A model generated the notes under the pieces. It had not been told where the DNA came from. It saw nothing but the letters and a program-made list of their open reading frames with translations, and did not search any database. From Phoronis australis (lineage: Eukaryota; Phoronida; Phoronidae), in contig NMRA01000093.1 of assembly GCA_002633005.1 (NCBI GenBank), positions 606,833-670,832 of the forward strand: 64,000 nucleotides of DNA, read 5' to 3'. Positions 22,519 to 36,300 of the stretch are shown here, piece by piece. Position 1 is the stretch's first letter. Each line of letters starts with the position of its first letter. The translations under genes and the position numbers were made by a program.

Positions 22519-25351
22519 CTGAAACAAGAGGTAAGTTATCAGACACATGAATCAATGAAATCTTCAATTCAAGTGGTCAACCTGTTCATAGTGAGGGCGA
22601 TTATTAGTTGCAGACATGTAAATTTACTGTTTTCCCACAGGCCACAGTGTACGTAGTGGGAGTGACTATCAGTAGCAGACTTGTAAATTTTCGTAAATTT
22701 TCACACCATGTTAAGGAAACATTTCTTCAATTTAGGACAGAGCAAATAAGCGGACCAGTGGGTTGCGTACGTTGACCATTTTCGAATCTGAAGTTTTACA
22801 GTTGGCCAACTCTCAAACATTCTCTTGAGTTGCTGAATGCTTCAGTGTTCTTGATGGTAACAGAAATAGAATCCTATTACGCGTGACTTGCCATATCGAA
22901 TATTATGAGACCGATTTTAGGAGACTAAAAGGACTAATTCAATTTTCGTTTCAAAGTAAGCTAAACAGGGAGAAATCCACCTTTAATAAATCTTTTACAT
23001 CTTGGTAAATACAGCCAGGTTTCAATCTTTGTAAATAGAGGGCAGCATAGAACAATGCACTTAAAAGTAATGTTGAGGCAAATGCTGAATAATACCAGAA
23101 AGGCGGTGATAACTGCCGTTTCTGTAAACCACACAATAACAAAAACAAATTGAAATAGAAAACTCTGTGGACACCAGAACTAATGAAAATGCTAATCATT
23201 CAACATATCGATGTTCTCCCACACACTATTTAGTATATTTATATTGCTGTGCAAGACGAGCAGATGACCAATCAATTATAGCAGGGCTCATGGGGGCTGT
23301 AACCCAGAGATGAAAACACCTTCTTCCATCATGTATTATAAGACTGCAGACCCGTATTTGATTGTTGGTGATGTAAAAGACAATCAATCAATCTCTTTGT
23401 AACTGAACGAGTTTGTGGAAGCTGAGAGTAAAAATGTTTTTAGTGAAATGTCCACAAGTTTCAACCCCTATTCTCTTTGTTAGCAACTAGATAGGAGGCC
23501 CCTAAGACCACGCGGTCTCCCCAACTCATCCATATTGAAATTTAAATTAATGTATACATTGCTACCGATGCCCAAGGTTAGCAGACATTCCTAGTCATTG
23601 GAAATTTGTCTTAAATTTTTTAAATATAAGTTTTAATAGCAATCACAAATATCTGTATAGAGTGTGGAAGGACAGGCAGTGAGTCTACAGTCCCATCAAT
23701 GAATGGGGTTATGGGTATTCTAATAATTTGTAAACGTAGTTTCATTTCTACATGTCCAATTCAAATGTTAAATTTCAATTACAGTATTTCGACATACTTC
23801 AAATTATGATGATTGTTATGCATAAAGTTGATGATAGGTGCAAGAATTAGCGCAATGAACTTCCCCGGCTACAAACACACGTCTTCCCCCTGGAAAAAAT
23901 GTCCATGTAATGGTTCGCTCTGTGCATGTCCCTATCTCATGTTGGTAATTGACAGAATTCTGGGAAGAAATGAAATCAGGTACAGATCTAGACAAACAGG
24001 ATCACTTATACAGTTTAAGGTACCTCTTCAGTTTAAGGTACCTCTTCGGTCATGTTAGCGGGACTGTAAATGATATTTCTAGTGATGATCTTAGATTCAT
24101 GAATAGCTGTTTTTACACAAGGAACAGCTGCGGTGCGAGTTGTCATGGCATGAATTGTCGGGGTGCCCACTTGCTCCACTTTAGTCCCATTTACACAACA
24201 TTAGATCCCAAACTGGATGGCATACCATTTACACAAAGACTGTCTGGGCAAGCTTGCATAAACAATAGCTTATGTCCACACCACATGGAAAACTACCAAA
24301 ATCTGAGTACCAGATCACCATATGGGCTAGCTATTGCATAAGACTAACAGAGATGACCCCTTCTGTCTTGCCCAAGTTTGTGTTTAGACTTGTAATTGAA
24401 ACTAGAGCAACTGATCCTGTGCATCTTGCTCCATCTCTCAAACCATGTGTGCATGTCAAAATGGAATGTAATAATTCAAGTCTGTGTTTTACAAAGACTG
24501 ATTTCCTGGCAGTGAAAGACACAAACTTCAAACTGGAATGAATCTTCCTGATGAAACAGTCACCAAAGTTCATTACCCTGACAGTGTTTTCCTGTCTGAC
24601 TGGAATTGCTAAGGTGCTATATTTTACAGAAACAAAACTAAGATTTCCATCCAAAACTGCGAGGCTACATCAGGGCTATTAACATGACTATAGAATGACA
24701 TTTAAAAACTTCCTAAAACAGAAAACCCGGAACGAATTGCAACAAAATGAAAATTAATGAATATGTACTAATCATTTTCATGAGGTTTTAATGACATACA
24801 CTATAGCATTACAATGAACAAATTACAAACATAAATAGATTAATTGATAGGGATGTTGCCAAGATTAATAATTTATGTAAATTCATTCATCATTTCCATG
24901 TGGCTTTCATAATAAAGACTACAAAATTATAACTAGGAAATTCCAAACGATCAATAGAGAGGATAGGAAGATGATTAATTAATGACTATTCAATCACCAC
25001 TTTCAAAAATGACGCAAAAGATGTGAAACAATTGTTTAATAGTTTAGGTAGCAATTACAGCAGGTTTCAAAACCACCTTTGTAGACACAAGTCATGTCAA
25101 TGTTAAAGTTACGTATTATATGCTAGAAAAATGTCCAAATTAGGCTACGTAACTTAGGAACATAATAGCTCAGAAAGAAATTATCGGATTCATGAGACAC
25201 TTTCAGATGCTACCTCTATGCATATGATGTTAGGAATAGCATTCAAATTGGTCCACTTGTGCATGAGAGGGCACCAAAAATAAGACTTTTATGGTTTTCA
25301 TGAAAAAATTTGCATGAAACACAAACAAAACAATTTAGAAAATTGAAATTG

Positions 25352-25980
25352 AAATAGCGTTTTTGAGATGATATATCGAAACTTCTTAATCATGTTATCC
25401 TTACCTTTCTCTTTTGCTAAATTTTACAAAAAATGACAACACAAAAAATCAGGAATCAAATTCTACAGGTTTTCTAGTTACCGAGTTACAATACAAAGTT
25501 TTGCAGATATTTGACTAAATGCAGATCTGCAGACGTCGTTCACAACCTTAATGTTTTGTGATTGCTGTTTAGGTAATACCTTATACTGTTAAGACTTATT
25601 GTTGTACATAAAGGCAAGGGTTGAATTTTTTAATTCAATTTGGTGACAGTCACAAACAATTCAATTATGAAATATGGTGATAACTTTTCGATTTCTATGA
25701 TTATGGAGTGGGTGGAATAAAGATAGGACTTGGTGTTGTTTTTGGTTTAACGGTTTTCGGTTCTTATTTTATCTTGGTTAGAAGTTGGCTGTATTTGACC
25801 CAACGATGTAGCACTCAATACAAATGTAAATGTTGTCATACATAGCAGTAATTAAAAATTTTTAAAAATTCTTGATGATGACTACTTTCATATCCACAAA
25901 GAGAACATATGAACTCTTCATACTACTCTCCATTTATGTATTGACAAATAGACAATTAAAAAACGTTATCAACTTGGCAG
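25352..25980. repeat. duplicated block, copy 1
   Basis: Nearly identical to 26067-26697 (scattered substitutions and short indels). Starts AAATAGCGTTTTTGAGATG, ends CAACTTGGCAG. Confidence 0.95.
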
Positions 25981-26065
25981 CAGGGACTCATCTAGGATTT
26001 GAAAATTGGGGGTCCAAATTCGTGAGACTGACGAGTCGTGCAAAGCGCAAATCTGAGGCGCGCAG
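25981..26065. other. unmatched tail between the duplicate blocks, ends at N
   Basis: 85 bases (from GGACTCATCTAGGATTTG) follow copy 1 exactly where copy 2 continues into ordinary intron, then run into the single N at 26066. Consistent with the edge of an insertion present in one haplotype. Confidence 0.6.
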
Positions 26066-26066
26066 N

Positions 26067-26697
26067 AAATAGCGTTTTTGAGATGATATATCGAAACTTC
26101 TTAATCATGTTATCCTTACCTTTCTCTTTTGCTAAATTTTACAAAAAATGACAACACAAAAAATCAGGAATCAAATTCTACAGGTTTTCTAGTTACCAAG
26201 TTACAATACAAAGTTTTGCAGATATTTGACTAAATGCAGATCTGCAGACAACGTCGTTCACAACCTTAATGTTTTGTGATTGCTGTTTAGGTAATACCTT
26301 ATACTGTTAGACTTATTGTTGTACATAAAGGCAAGGGTTGAATTTTTTAATTCAATTTGGTGACAGTCACAAACAATTCAATTGTGAAATATGGTGATAA
26401 CTTCTCGATTTCTATGATTATGGAGTGGGTGGAATAAAGATAGGACCTGGTGTTGTTTTTGGTTTAACGGTTTTCGGTTCTTATTTTATGTTGGTTAGAA
26501 GTTGGCTGTATTTGACCCGACGATGTAGCACTGAATACAAATGTAAATGTTGTCATACATAGCAGTAATTAAAAATTTTTAAAAATTCTTGATGATGACT
26601 ACTTTCATGTCCACAAAGAGAACATATGAACTCTCAATACTACTCTCCATTTATGTATTGACAAATAGACAATTAAAAAACGTTATCAACTTGGCAG
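26067..26697. repeat. duplicated block, copy 2
   Basis: Starts directly after the N at 26066 with the same base as copy 1 and diverges from it after GGCAG. Confidence 0.95.
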
Positions 26698-26908
26698 TTA
26701 AATTTAGTACAAAATTTTCAAAATCAATAAATCCTGTAACAACTTCATTTCTGTGATCGCTCATGACTGTCGACAACTTCTATGAGTTGATAAGGAAAAC
26801 AATGTAATCCATGTCAACATGGGATTTGTATTATTTCATACAACATCTGATAAAATGATATTCATCACGTAATCACATTCATCTGTCTACCGCACCTAAA
26901 GTTTTCTA

Positions 26909-27362
26909 AAGACCCTTTCACACTAACGCCGACCCGTCGATGTTTTGGGGAGTTGCGATCAGTATGAACCACCCTGGATCAAAGTTAACAGCATCAGTCA
27001 ACTTCGCAATAAATAGGAAGATTTAACAGCAGAGTGTCCACGCTGAGGTGCAGTATGAATGATAAACTTCGATCCCAAAGTTGCTTATATTTTGCACAAT
27101 TAATCACCAATCGAATTAGAAATATGTTTTATACCAATTAGCACAAGCCATGTAAAAGTTCCCAAATTGTCAAATTAAAAAAATCTTAGCGTGTCCACGA
27201 TGCATCAGCACTACCTTGCGATTACTTCGATGACAACAGTGTTACCTACCGTTTACTTCGATGTCCGTTAACTACCGAAGCCAGTATGAACGGTTCAGTT
27301 AACTTTGCAGTTTACGTCAATGCTCCGCTCAGACCGGAGTTAAGTAAGTATGAAAGGGCCTT
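26909..27362. mobile_element. inverted-repeat element, family C, copy 1
   Basis: Left end AAGACCCTTTCACACT and the complement of the right end, AAGGCCCTTTCATACT, match at 14 of 16 positions. The inside shares GGAGTTG...AGTATGAA, AGCAGAG and ACTTTGCAGTTTACG-like segments with 50877-51374 and 53446-53590. There is no coding capacity beyond a 96-codon frame entering the right end; it looks like a miniature DNA transposon. Superfamily not determined. Confidence 0.8.
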
Positions 27363-29906
27363 ATATTTGTGGGACCTCTCACTGTCACTGTATGATCATG
27401 ACCCAATCAGACCCAATATAGGGTTGGGAAACAATCAAATGGCCACAATGCTAAAGACATATTCCAAAAAGCCGAAAGTCACTACCAGAAACTTGGCTCG
27501 TCTCACGGCCCCTCGCACTTCATCAACTGATTTGTACAAGAGTTGCTGTTACCAAGAAACCTGTTTATCAAAGTGAGGCTTTTTAGCAAGACACTAGGAT
27601 TACTGCAAGCTCTTCAGAATTGTCTGCATCTCATCGGACAATGTCAGACAACAGTCAGTCGGCATCATCAAACAAAACACTCCAGCAAAGGTATCACTCA
27701 CCACTGCAACAATTTGAAATTTTGTGTAAGATTGAAAAGGTGTGCCCATACAAACCATGGCAATTGCCTGCTAAAAGCAATAGTTAGTACATGCAAGATA
27801 CAAAACCATTGACAATTAAGTTTCTGGTCAAGTGTTGTGTGTGAGTACCGAAAGCATATACTCTCCCGAAGACGAGGGATGTTGGGATGTAAATAGTCCG
27901 CTGTCGCATCCACTGGTGCACATTTTGCCTGCCAGATTCAAGATCTGCTCGCCTACTGAGCAGGCGTGCGGGTGGCTGGCTAATACTCTGAATCCCCACC
28001 ATTTCACACACACTAGACGTTGTTGTGCTGTTTCTATCTACCATACCCACTGTTCATTGTACACTTTACAACTTTAAAGTTAAAGATGTCTCAAAGAAAA
28101 CGGCAATAGATAATGAGATCCCTATTAAGGTATAGTGTAGCGGTGTATGTTTAGTAGGATGAAGTTTTTAAGTTAGGACAGTGGAATGTCCAGTGAGAAA
28201 GATGACAGTTTGGTACGGTAGGTTATCACGCTGATCTGAAATATGTCCCGACCACAAACCATTCTGGACTAACTCTAAATGCGAAACCAGCTTTAGAATG
28301 TTTCTTGATTCTAGAAAACTAGGTTTATCATGAGCAAATTACTCTACTACCGCAGAAGAATCACAAGACTTTTTAAAAGGATTTAAAACAATACAAATAC
28401 TTGTCTAGTGAAATACAGATAACAGAAATAATGTCTCAAGAAAGTCAGACAGTTGGAGCCATTTTTTGATACACTATTATCAGACCAGTATTTCTCCGCT
28501 ATGGCATTTCAAAACTCTTGATGATTCCAGCTTGAAACTGGGCATTAATGGTCATAACTCATAATTTAATCAAATTACATGGTGGACTAGAAAGAAATAA
28601 CTTCATAATTGCATTATCCATAACCATGGGTTCTCAGACTGTCAAATGTCATTAACCAATAATAGCTAAAAACCATCCGTATTTTAACCAGTGTAGAATG
28701 TTGACAGCAAATTTGCCGTTTTCTTCACTCGTTTTGTATTGGGGAAACAAAAACTAAAACCAATCCCAAGGTATTTCCCAAAAATATGAACAACATATAA
28801 TCAAATTTGTAAAGGATTTCCTCGGCCCTAAACTAGTTAACTAAACATGTGGAACAGTGGCGCTTTTCAGAGACGGAATGTATTCACAATGTTAAGCATC
28901 AATAACAATCTAATATTTTGGAACAACTTTGGCCAAAAAGTTGGTTTTAGTCTAGACCAAATCATTCTGAAACCATCAATCGTTGACTAATAAAGGAGTC
29001 ACCCACATAAATTTCACACAAGGTCAGGTGCATTTTTGAAAAACTTTTTGTACCAAGGCATGTAAGCAGGTTTGAAACATTGTGAATTGCCAAGCAAAAG
29101 GTAAAAAATTCCTCGTCATTTCCGCAAATCTCAGGAGGATTTACATTTTCGAAAAAGTGAACAACTAAAACAATACCATATTGACCAATCATTTTCAAAA
29201 AAACAGAGACCAGAACCAACTACGCTTTTGTTGGACTTATTCATATTTCCCTATGTTTAGCATATTTTGAACTTGCTCATATTTTTCTATGTTCAGCACT
29301 ATTTTGGCCTAACCATTAGCACTACGGTCTGATGCACTTTTGACTAACTGTCCAGTCTTAAGTACATGCAGAATTCAATCCACTACGACAGACAAGCGCT
29401 ACTGAAAACTGCATTTCCTTGGCACTTAGCTACCAGAAAACAAAATAATAAGTTTTGTGATGTTCCACACCACGACAAGACTTGATTTTCATTACCAACA
29501 GCAACACTGAAACAATCAACAACACCAAAAATGCTTTTAGAGTTCGTAAGGGTTGTCCAACCCAGTAACTACAAATTCAAAATGGTGCTACTATGCACTG
29601 CCTGTGACTTGTGCCGCCGGCTTAAATTCGTAACAATTCAAGGTCAGATAAGTGTGGTATGTTTTTAAATCCCTACGTTTAATCAACAATTAAATATTGA
29701 CAGCTAAACTGACCATTGTTTCTTCTAATAATGTTGCGAGTGCCAATGATTTGTCCTAACAGTAAACATAATCTGTTGGTTGCTATACGGTGTTACTTAC
29801 ATAATATGAAAAAAAAATAAATCAATAAGCTTTCACTCGTCAAGCATACTGCGTCCTAAATGGGCGAGATATTACCATAGCTAAAACTAGCTCTTTCAAA
29901 AACACC

Positions 29907-30432
29907 TAACTCCTCCGACCAGTCTTAACTATAACTATAACTATAACTCCTCAGACCAGTCTTAACTATAACTATAACTATAACTCCTCAGACCAGTCTT
30001 AACTATAACTATAACTATAACTCCTCAGACCAGTCTTAACTATAACTATAACTATAACTCCTCAGACCAGTCTTAACTATAACTATAACTATAACTCCTC
30101 AGACCAGTCTTAACTATAACTATAACTATAACTCCTCAGACCAGTCTTAACTATAACTATAACTCCTCAGACCAGTCTTAACTATAACTCCTCAGACCAG
30201 TCTTAACTATAACTATAATTATAACTCCTCAGACCAGTCTTAACTATAACTATAATTATAACTCCTCAGACAGTCTTGACTATAACTATAACTATAACTC
30301 CTCAGACCAGTCTTAACTATAACTATAACTATAACGCCTCAGACAGTCTTAACTATAACTATAACTATAACTCCTCAGACCAGTCTTAACTATAACTATA
30401 ACTATAACTCCTCAGACAGTCTTAACTATAAC
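29907..30432. repeat. 37-bp minisatellite built on a TAACTA hexamer
   Basis: About 14 units; each has three or so TAACTATAAC steps followed by TCCTCAGACCAGTCT. Some units lose or gain one 6-base step, or have CAGACAGT in place of CAGACCAGT. It is the largest array in the window. Confidence 0.96.
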
Positions 30433-32739
30433 CCCCAAACTAGCTCACAACTCATGATAAAGATGACTTTGAAATTGTTGTAAAGTCGACTTAGCTTCAC
30501 TATTTACTTTTAAAACCACTGCCGCAATAGCAATAACGTACACGCGGCCACCATTGCCATGAACGATGACCTTTGATGATACAGGTCAAAGCTTTTTCTG
30601 GCTCAAATTCAGAACACTAAACGCATCTCTTCAACAGCGAAAAATCAATAAAATATTGTCTTTAATTACAGACAGCTAATATTAAGTTCGCAAAAAACGA
30701 GTGATTTCATAGAATATCGATTTCAACTAGTTCAGTATAGTATCACTTTCCCCTCTCTTATTTAACTAACCCCCCACAGGGTATTGAGATGCTTCAGTAT
30801 TGCATAGTTACCACCTCTGACTGAATGGTGGAACGAAGGCTTCATTTTAATAAAAGTAAAGTGGAAAGACTAGTTTTTGAAAAATTCTACAAACATGTAT
30901 TTTCAATGTTTATGTGCAAAGAATACCAAGTTCATTCAAGCATCAGCTCTCACAACTGCCACAGCATTTTTGTCTACTAAAAGGTATAGGAAACAAATAT
31001 TTTGTTGAAGGGAAATCGCCTGGATATCCAGAAGGCAGCTGGGTATGGCTCCAGGCAGCTGACGTGTGGTCACTTGGCTGTGGGGCGTGACAGTCCCTTG
31101 TAAACCTCCATAAGTCTGGGAGTTACCTAATTACCATCTGCTCAACAAAACATTTCTGCGACTCTGGCAAAAAGCTTGTTGCCAAAAACCTTGACTTGCT
31201 ACCACCATATAACAAATCGGCCATGATAATGCAAGCCAATCTCGTGCCTTCAATGAACTAGGTAACTGAATAATTCCAACAATCTAGAACTGATAAGCAA
31301 CATATGCCGTAATCTTATTTGTGAGTAATTTGTCAAACAATGACCAGGGAGTAGTATGGATATTTTTGAGGTGATAATATTTATTGTGTTTATGATGGTC
31401 CATGAGATAAAGGTTAAGAGGGATTATTATAGTTGAAACACTTGAAAACAAACAGCAAATTAAGTAACATGTGATATGCTATTACGTTTTTCTCTTTTGT
31501 TATCAAACTACCGATCTTTTCCACACAATTTTATAATACCGATATGGGTTCCCCAAACATCAGTTCAAAAACGATTCCCAAATGAAGGACATGTTGTCCT
31601 TGAAAACTAATTGATACCACCTGAGCGTAAAACCATTGTTACTTTGTTTGCTTGTTTTCGATTCACATTTTGGTTCTTGTTATACAAATATGGTTATCTA
31701 TTGGCCAAATGTCATTTGTTTGCATTTGGAGTATAGTATTGTACATAATTATGAATTGAACTAGTGATACGGAACACTTCCTGCAGCCAACTCTACTAAG
31801 TGACTCATTACGAAGGTGCAGCAAACTAAAGCTAAAAGACTGACTCTGGCAATAAATTAAAGGAAAAAAATCTTTTTAGAAATGCAAGTACAAACCCAAA
31901 GTGAAACCACGATCAACTGCCCGGCAATTGCTGTGGCTACCGACAGCACACTTTACAGGTACACTTAAAAGCAAACTGACATTGGCCTTGCACGCAGTTA
32001 AAAATGTAAGGCAAAATGAAAAACATCCAGGCACATTGATTTTTCAAGAAACAAAATTTTCAAATACAAAACAATGCACTCCTCACCTGAATTGCAGTAA
32101 CTTGCACCTGTGCTTGTTTATTGCCTGGTCAGTTGCAATGAATCACACATACCCACAAAACAGATAAATTGACTTTAAATTTCAAATATTATACCAAATA
32201 TATTAACGTGAAGAAGTTTGCACAATCAATACAAATAAAAGCCAGCAATTAATCAAAAACGCAACTGGCCAAAATGTGGCGTGGATGAGTGTAGTAAGCA
32301 TAACACATTAGCTATAAGTCTCCAATTACTGCCTTGACAGTTGACACTTAATTGTCTTGGCATTGTTCTGTGGACACTCACCTGTTCTACGCAGGTGCAA
32401 CTTGCATTATACTCCATTCACAAACTGGCTAGCTAGCACTTCAGTGCTGTCAATGATAGCAAAAACATCAGTTATGAAAATGCTTACAAGAGACACTTTT
32501 GCTATGACTTCCCCAGGGCCTCAATGAGTACCCCATAACAGCTGGTGTGCTCTCATGAGACCACTTAATCAAAGAACACACTTGGGCAGGGGTAAGACCT
32601 CTGTTGATGGTCACATTAATCAATCTAAGGTAGACATATACTTTGACATTAATGTTCACATTAAAAGCCACTGGGGTGGTGAGGAAACACATCATGGCTG
32701 GCAGAAATGACCCCTCCCCTGGTCAGCTGGTCCATTTTA

Positions 32740-32787
32740 CTAAAACACTAGTAGCTAGCTAAGCTATGTTAAAGCTAAGTGTTTTAG
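32740..32787. repeat. small foldback
   Basis: Arms CTAAAACACT and AGTGTTTTAG enclose a TAGCTAGCTA-rich centre. Confidence 0.75.
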
Positions 32788-35700
32788 CCACCCATGTGAA
32801 CCTAGCTTTATAGTTAAGTGCCCGTCCCTAAACAGCTAGAGGCAAATGATAAATTCATAACATGAAAAAAGTGAAGGCCTATCAAAGGCTCAGTACCGTC
32901 ATACCATTAAGACTGCTACAATGAAAATTGAATTGCTTGATGAGTTCTGTGTAATCAATAAAAAGCCTGGTCACATATGTTTTAATTTCAAAAGCAAAAA
33001 CACTGAACTTTAATGAGCACTTTTATAACAGAAACACTAATGACAGTTTATTTAATTGCTGGTAGATGTTATAATGCCGACAGCTCTCCAGTTTCTCTTC
33101 CTTTCAAAGACTAGTATAGTTCGGTAGCTGCCTTTTGTTAAAAGGGGTTAGGTCACAAACCAGGTTGGAACAATAGCTCATCAAGAGGGTAATGGATACA
33201 TGTCTTGACAATTACATGCCTCTTAATTGTACAACATTACTTCCCATGTTTGTCTGTCGTTGGACCTCCGTCCCTGACGCCCCTTGACAAATCTCTATTT
33301 AATTTTGCCGAAAAACAATAGCCAATACAGCATTTTCCTCTGATTACATTTTGAAACTGTTTTAACTTTTTACCACCGTTTTATTTAGCAGTACCTATAC
33401 AGTACAAAGCCAGTTTTTCTCAACATACATTTTAGTGAACAAATTGACAAAGAAATAGTTTCACACCTCCACATTTTATCACTAGCGGAATTGAACGAAT
33501 TTATTACAGCTCTTCAATCTATTCACAAAACTGAAGAAAATCCACAATGATGCTGCTTCTACAGTTTTGCCAAACGCTAATAACAAGACTACCATACATC
33601 CCCTTCACCATCAATATCAGGACTGCCATGAAATAGTTAGCAACATAACAGGCATAACCAGAAGCAGTGGCAACTTGTTTAGCTACAAGAGAGATCATTA
33701 CATCAACTCAGCATCCATTCACACATACACACCACTTGATGGTAGCAGTCATCATTCAAGCAAGATTGGTAGAGATGATAGCTAATCAATCTAACTTTGT
33801 TACTGACAAATTCATGAAACCAGACACCATTTTGTGAAAGACTGCCCTGGATAAACAATATGAACTACCAATTCAAGCACATTTTCATCCCGATACATGT
33901 TATGCAGCACTGAAATTCTTATCCTCTAATAGGTTTGTCAGATATTGTCAACAAGTGTTCTGGGAACCATCTATATGACTGGACACTGCAAGATAACCAT
34001 GTGGTCAGTAGTTCTGTCAAGTTTTGTTATTGCAAGGATCATTTCAAAAAACAGGACTGGATCCACTGATACACAAAGGTCTCAAATCTACAGGCAAATT
34101 TGGAGGACCTATGGGTCGTGGCGGTATTTTCCATCCTCGTGGGAATCAATTTCCAGGGAAATGGCATATTAATGAGTGTGGTTTTGTCTGTTAATTCAGT
34201 ACATTATGCGACCATGACTGATCCACAGTTGGGATCTATACTTTTTCAATTAGAATATATTAGGTCCCATATTCCTAACATTGCTGTTTTGGTCACTGAA
34301 ATTAGTTTTGATCGGCTGATCAGCATTGTGTTAGAATCTGAATGTAATGAGTATTACTCAAAAAAAATAAGATGTGATAGCGAAAGAATTTTAATGCAGG
34401 CAAGTTGACCAATCACAATGCGTGGATGGAATTTCGTATGTGCTAATGACGTAAGAAGGAATTACTCAGAAAAAACAACAGCTGTCGTTGCGTACTATTT
34501 GAAACTGATCTTCGGGCAAACAATCATGAAAATTGCACATTTAATGAAATGCAACCAACCCAAAATTTTCTTCTGGACCATTACAACTTGAAGTAGGACA
34601 TGTTTACTTCGAATGAGAGTCACGGAATCGACTCAAAATATTGTTCACACATACTCAACCAGGTTTAAACAAAAACTTGAAATGTGTTGAGGAATTTTTC
34701 ATTATTTGCCTTTGAGACACTTCACAGTACTCTGAGGTAGATAAGGCTTCCCTTACAGGAGTTAAACCTCTCACTTATGTAACTGCTGGAGACATCGAGC
34801 CACTTTCTACACTGTCTTAGTTCAGATGAGGATGATCTTGTTCTCAACCATTCTAGGAACTACAGTCGGTCATTAATGTGTCATAGGACAACTGATGTAA
34901 AGCGCGGGGATGTATCAAGACCCACCCTGAATAGTAGAAACTCCAGTCACTAGTCTGATGTAAGTTAACAGTGCTTTAGAACACAGTCTATTTACTGATC
35001 AGAAGGTCCAGGGATGCAACCACCAAATTCTACTTGAGACTCAACTTGAAAATTAACCAATCACGGATTTGAAAAATTCACTCGAAAGTCACTCGGAGCA
35101 TGGCACGCTATTCATCAATTATCGAGTCAAGTCTAAAACTTGGTGGCCACAAGTAAAGAACTGGCTTTATTTCTCCTGTAGCACTGGTGTGATGGACTTG
35201 CTTATGGTGACTTGACCTGATTAATGGATTTGGGGAGATTCTTTGGGATTGAACTAATACAAATGCATCCACAGAAAGTTGAAAAATCCAAAACCTCACA
35301 GGCACTATCATTCTAGGTATATAGCGTCCACTGCTGTTGGCATAGAAGTGTGGGGAGATGGTTAGTTCTTCGCATCATCAATGACTCTGCTTGCGACAGG
35401 TAACTTCAGGGGAATGTTGTTTAGTTCATAAATTATGTTTTTAAGACTTTCAGCTCAAAGTACTGTATTGAAAACTATGTATTTTTCTCTGATGCGTTGA
35501 GATATGTGTTAACACAGTTGAGGTCAGGAATTTTGCCATTTGAGGAGGAATTGGGAGGCTTTTGTGAACTCCATTATATGAAAGATTATGTAAATTATAT
35601 AAACAAAAGTAAATTGAAGACAAAATGCATTTTATTCTTGTTTGCACCAGATATAATCATTTAAGAATAGAGTTCCAAAGTGAAACCTCCCTTCCAGACT

Positions 35701-35963
35701 AGTTTCTAATTTATCCAGAAACTTGTGGACTGAATGTTCTCTGACTCCAATAGAAAAAGTGGAATGGATGATGTAACAGATACGGGCGAGGATCCAATTC
35801 TCGCCTTCTGCATTTAACGCTCTCCCACGCTGGTAGGTACGAAAAAGAGGCACACCTTCAGATACGGCAGGCAGGTCAGCAGCCTCACTTTCGTTCTTAT
35901 GAAGATTCACAAAATTGTTAGCATCTGTCATCTGAATACTTTATATTTTATATGTAATAAGTA

Positions 35964-36300
35964 ATGCTGGGCAAGTACTACTGCTGTGCCGTGGGCTGCA
36001 GTGTTGATTCAAGGAAGTGGCATAAGTTGGATAAATATCCATAGATGCGGGATGTCTCATTTCACCCCTTCCCAACAGCTCTGAAGGACAAGAGAGGACG
36101 AAGTCCATCGTGCGCACAACACCACCGTTGTACAATCAACATAATCTTACCACAAAGCCGAGAAAAGTGAGAGTGCGGAATACGGGAATTACCAGCCATT
36201 CCATCTGACAAAGGCCTCGAGAAGAGACCAAAAGCTAGTGGCTTCAAAAACATTCGTGACTTTCCATTAACTACATCCGAAAGCTCTCGCAAAATTTTTT
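35964..36300 (+). pseudogene. THAP-domain-like remnant
   Basis: From the ATG at 35964 the frame reads MLGKYYCCAVGCSVDSRKWH, then after an in-frame TAG continues with VSFHPFPTALKDKRGRSP. YCCAVGC plus F(H)xFP is the start of a THAP zinc finger (C2CH), found in cellular THAP proteins and P-element-type transposases. The frame has a TAG about 27 codons in and another stop (TGA) near 36170, and the later Trp, Cys and His of the domain are not recognisable. It is probably a dead transposon-derived or retrocopied fragment inside the intron. Antisense frames of 64-99 codons at 35632-36292 have no known match. Confidence 0.6.

Noticed and set aside
24000-24540. Plus-strand frames of 89-130 codons
   Set aside because: Composition and context give no support; no recognisable protein.
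29907-30432. Possible CRISPR-like array (also 42322, 49371, 2257)
   Set aside because: Units are contiguous tandem repeats with no unique spacers, and the DNA is clearly animal.
33567-34408. Three consecutive plus-strand frames suggesting a frameshifted retroelement
   Set aside because: Could not identify any reverse transcriptase, integrase or gag motif when reading across frames.
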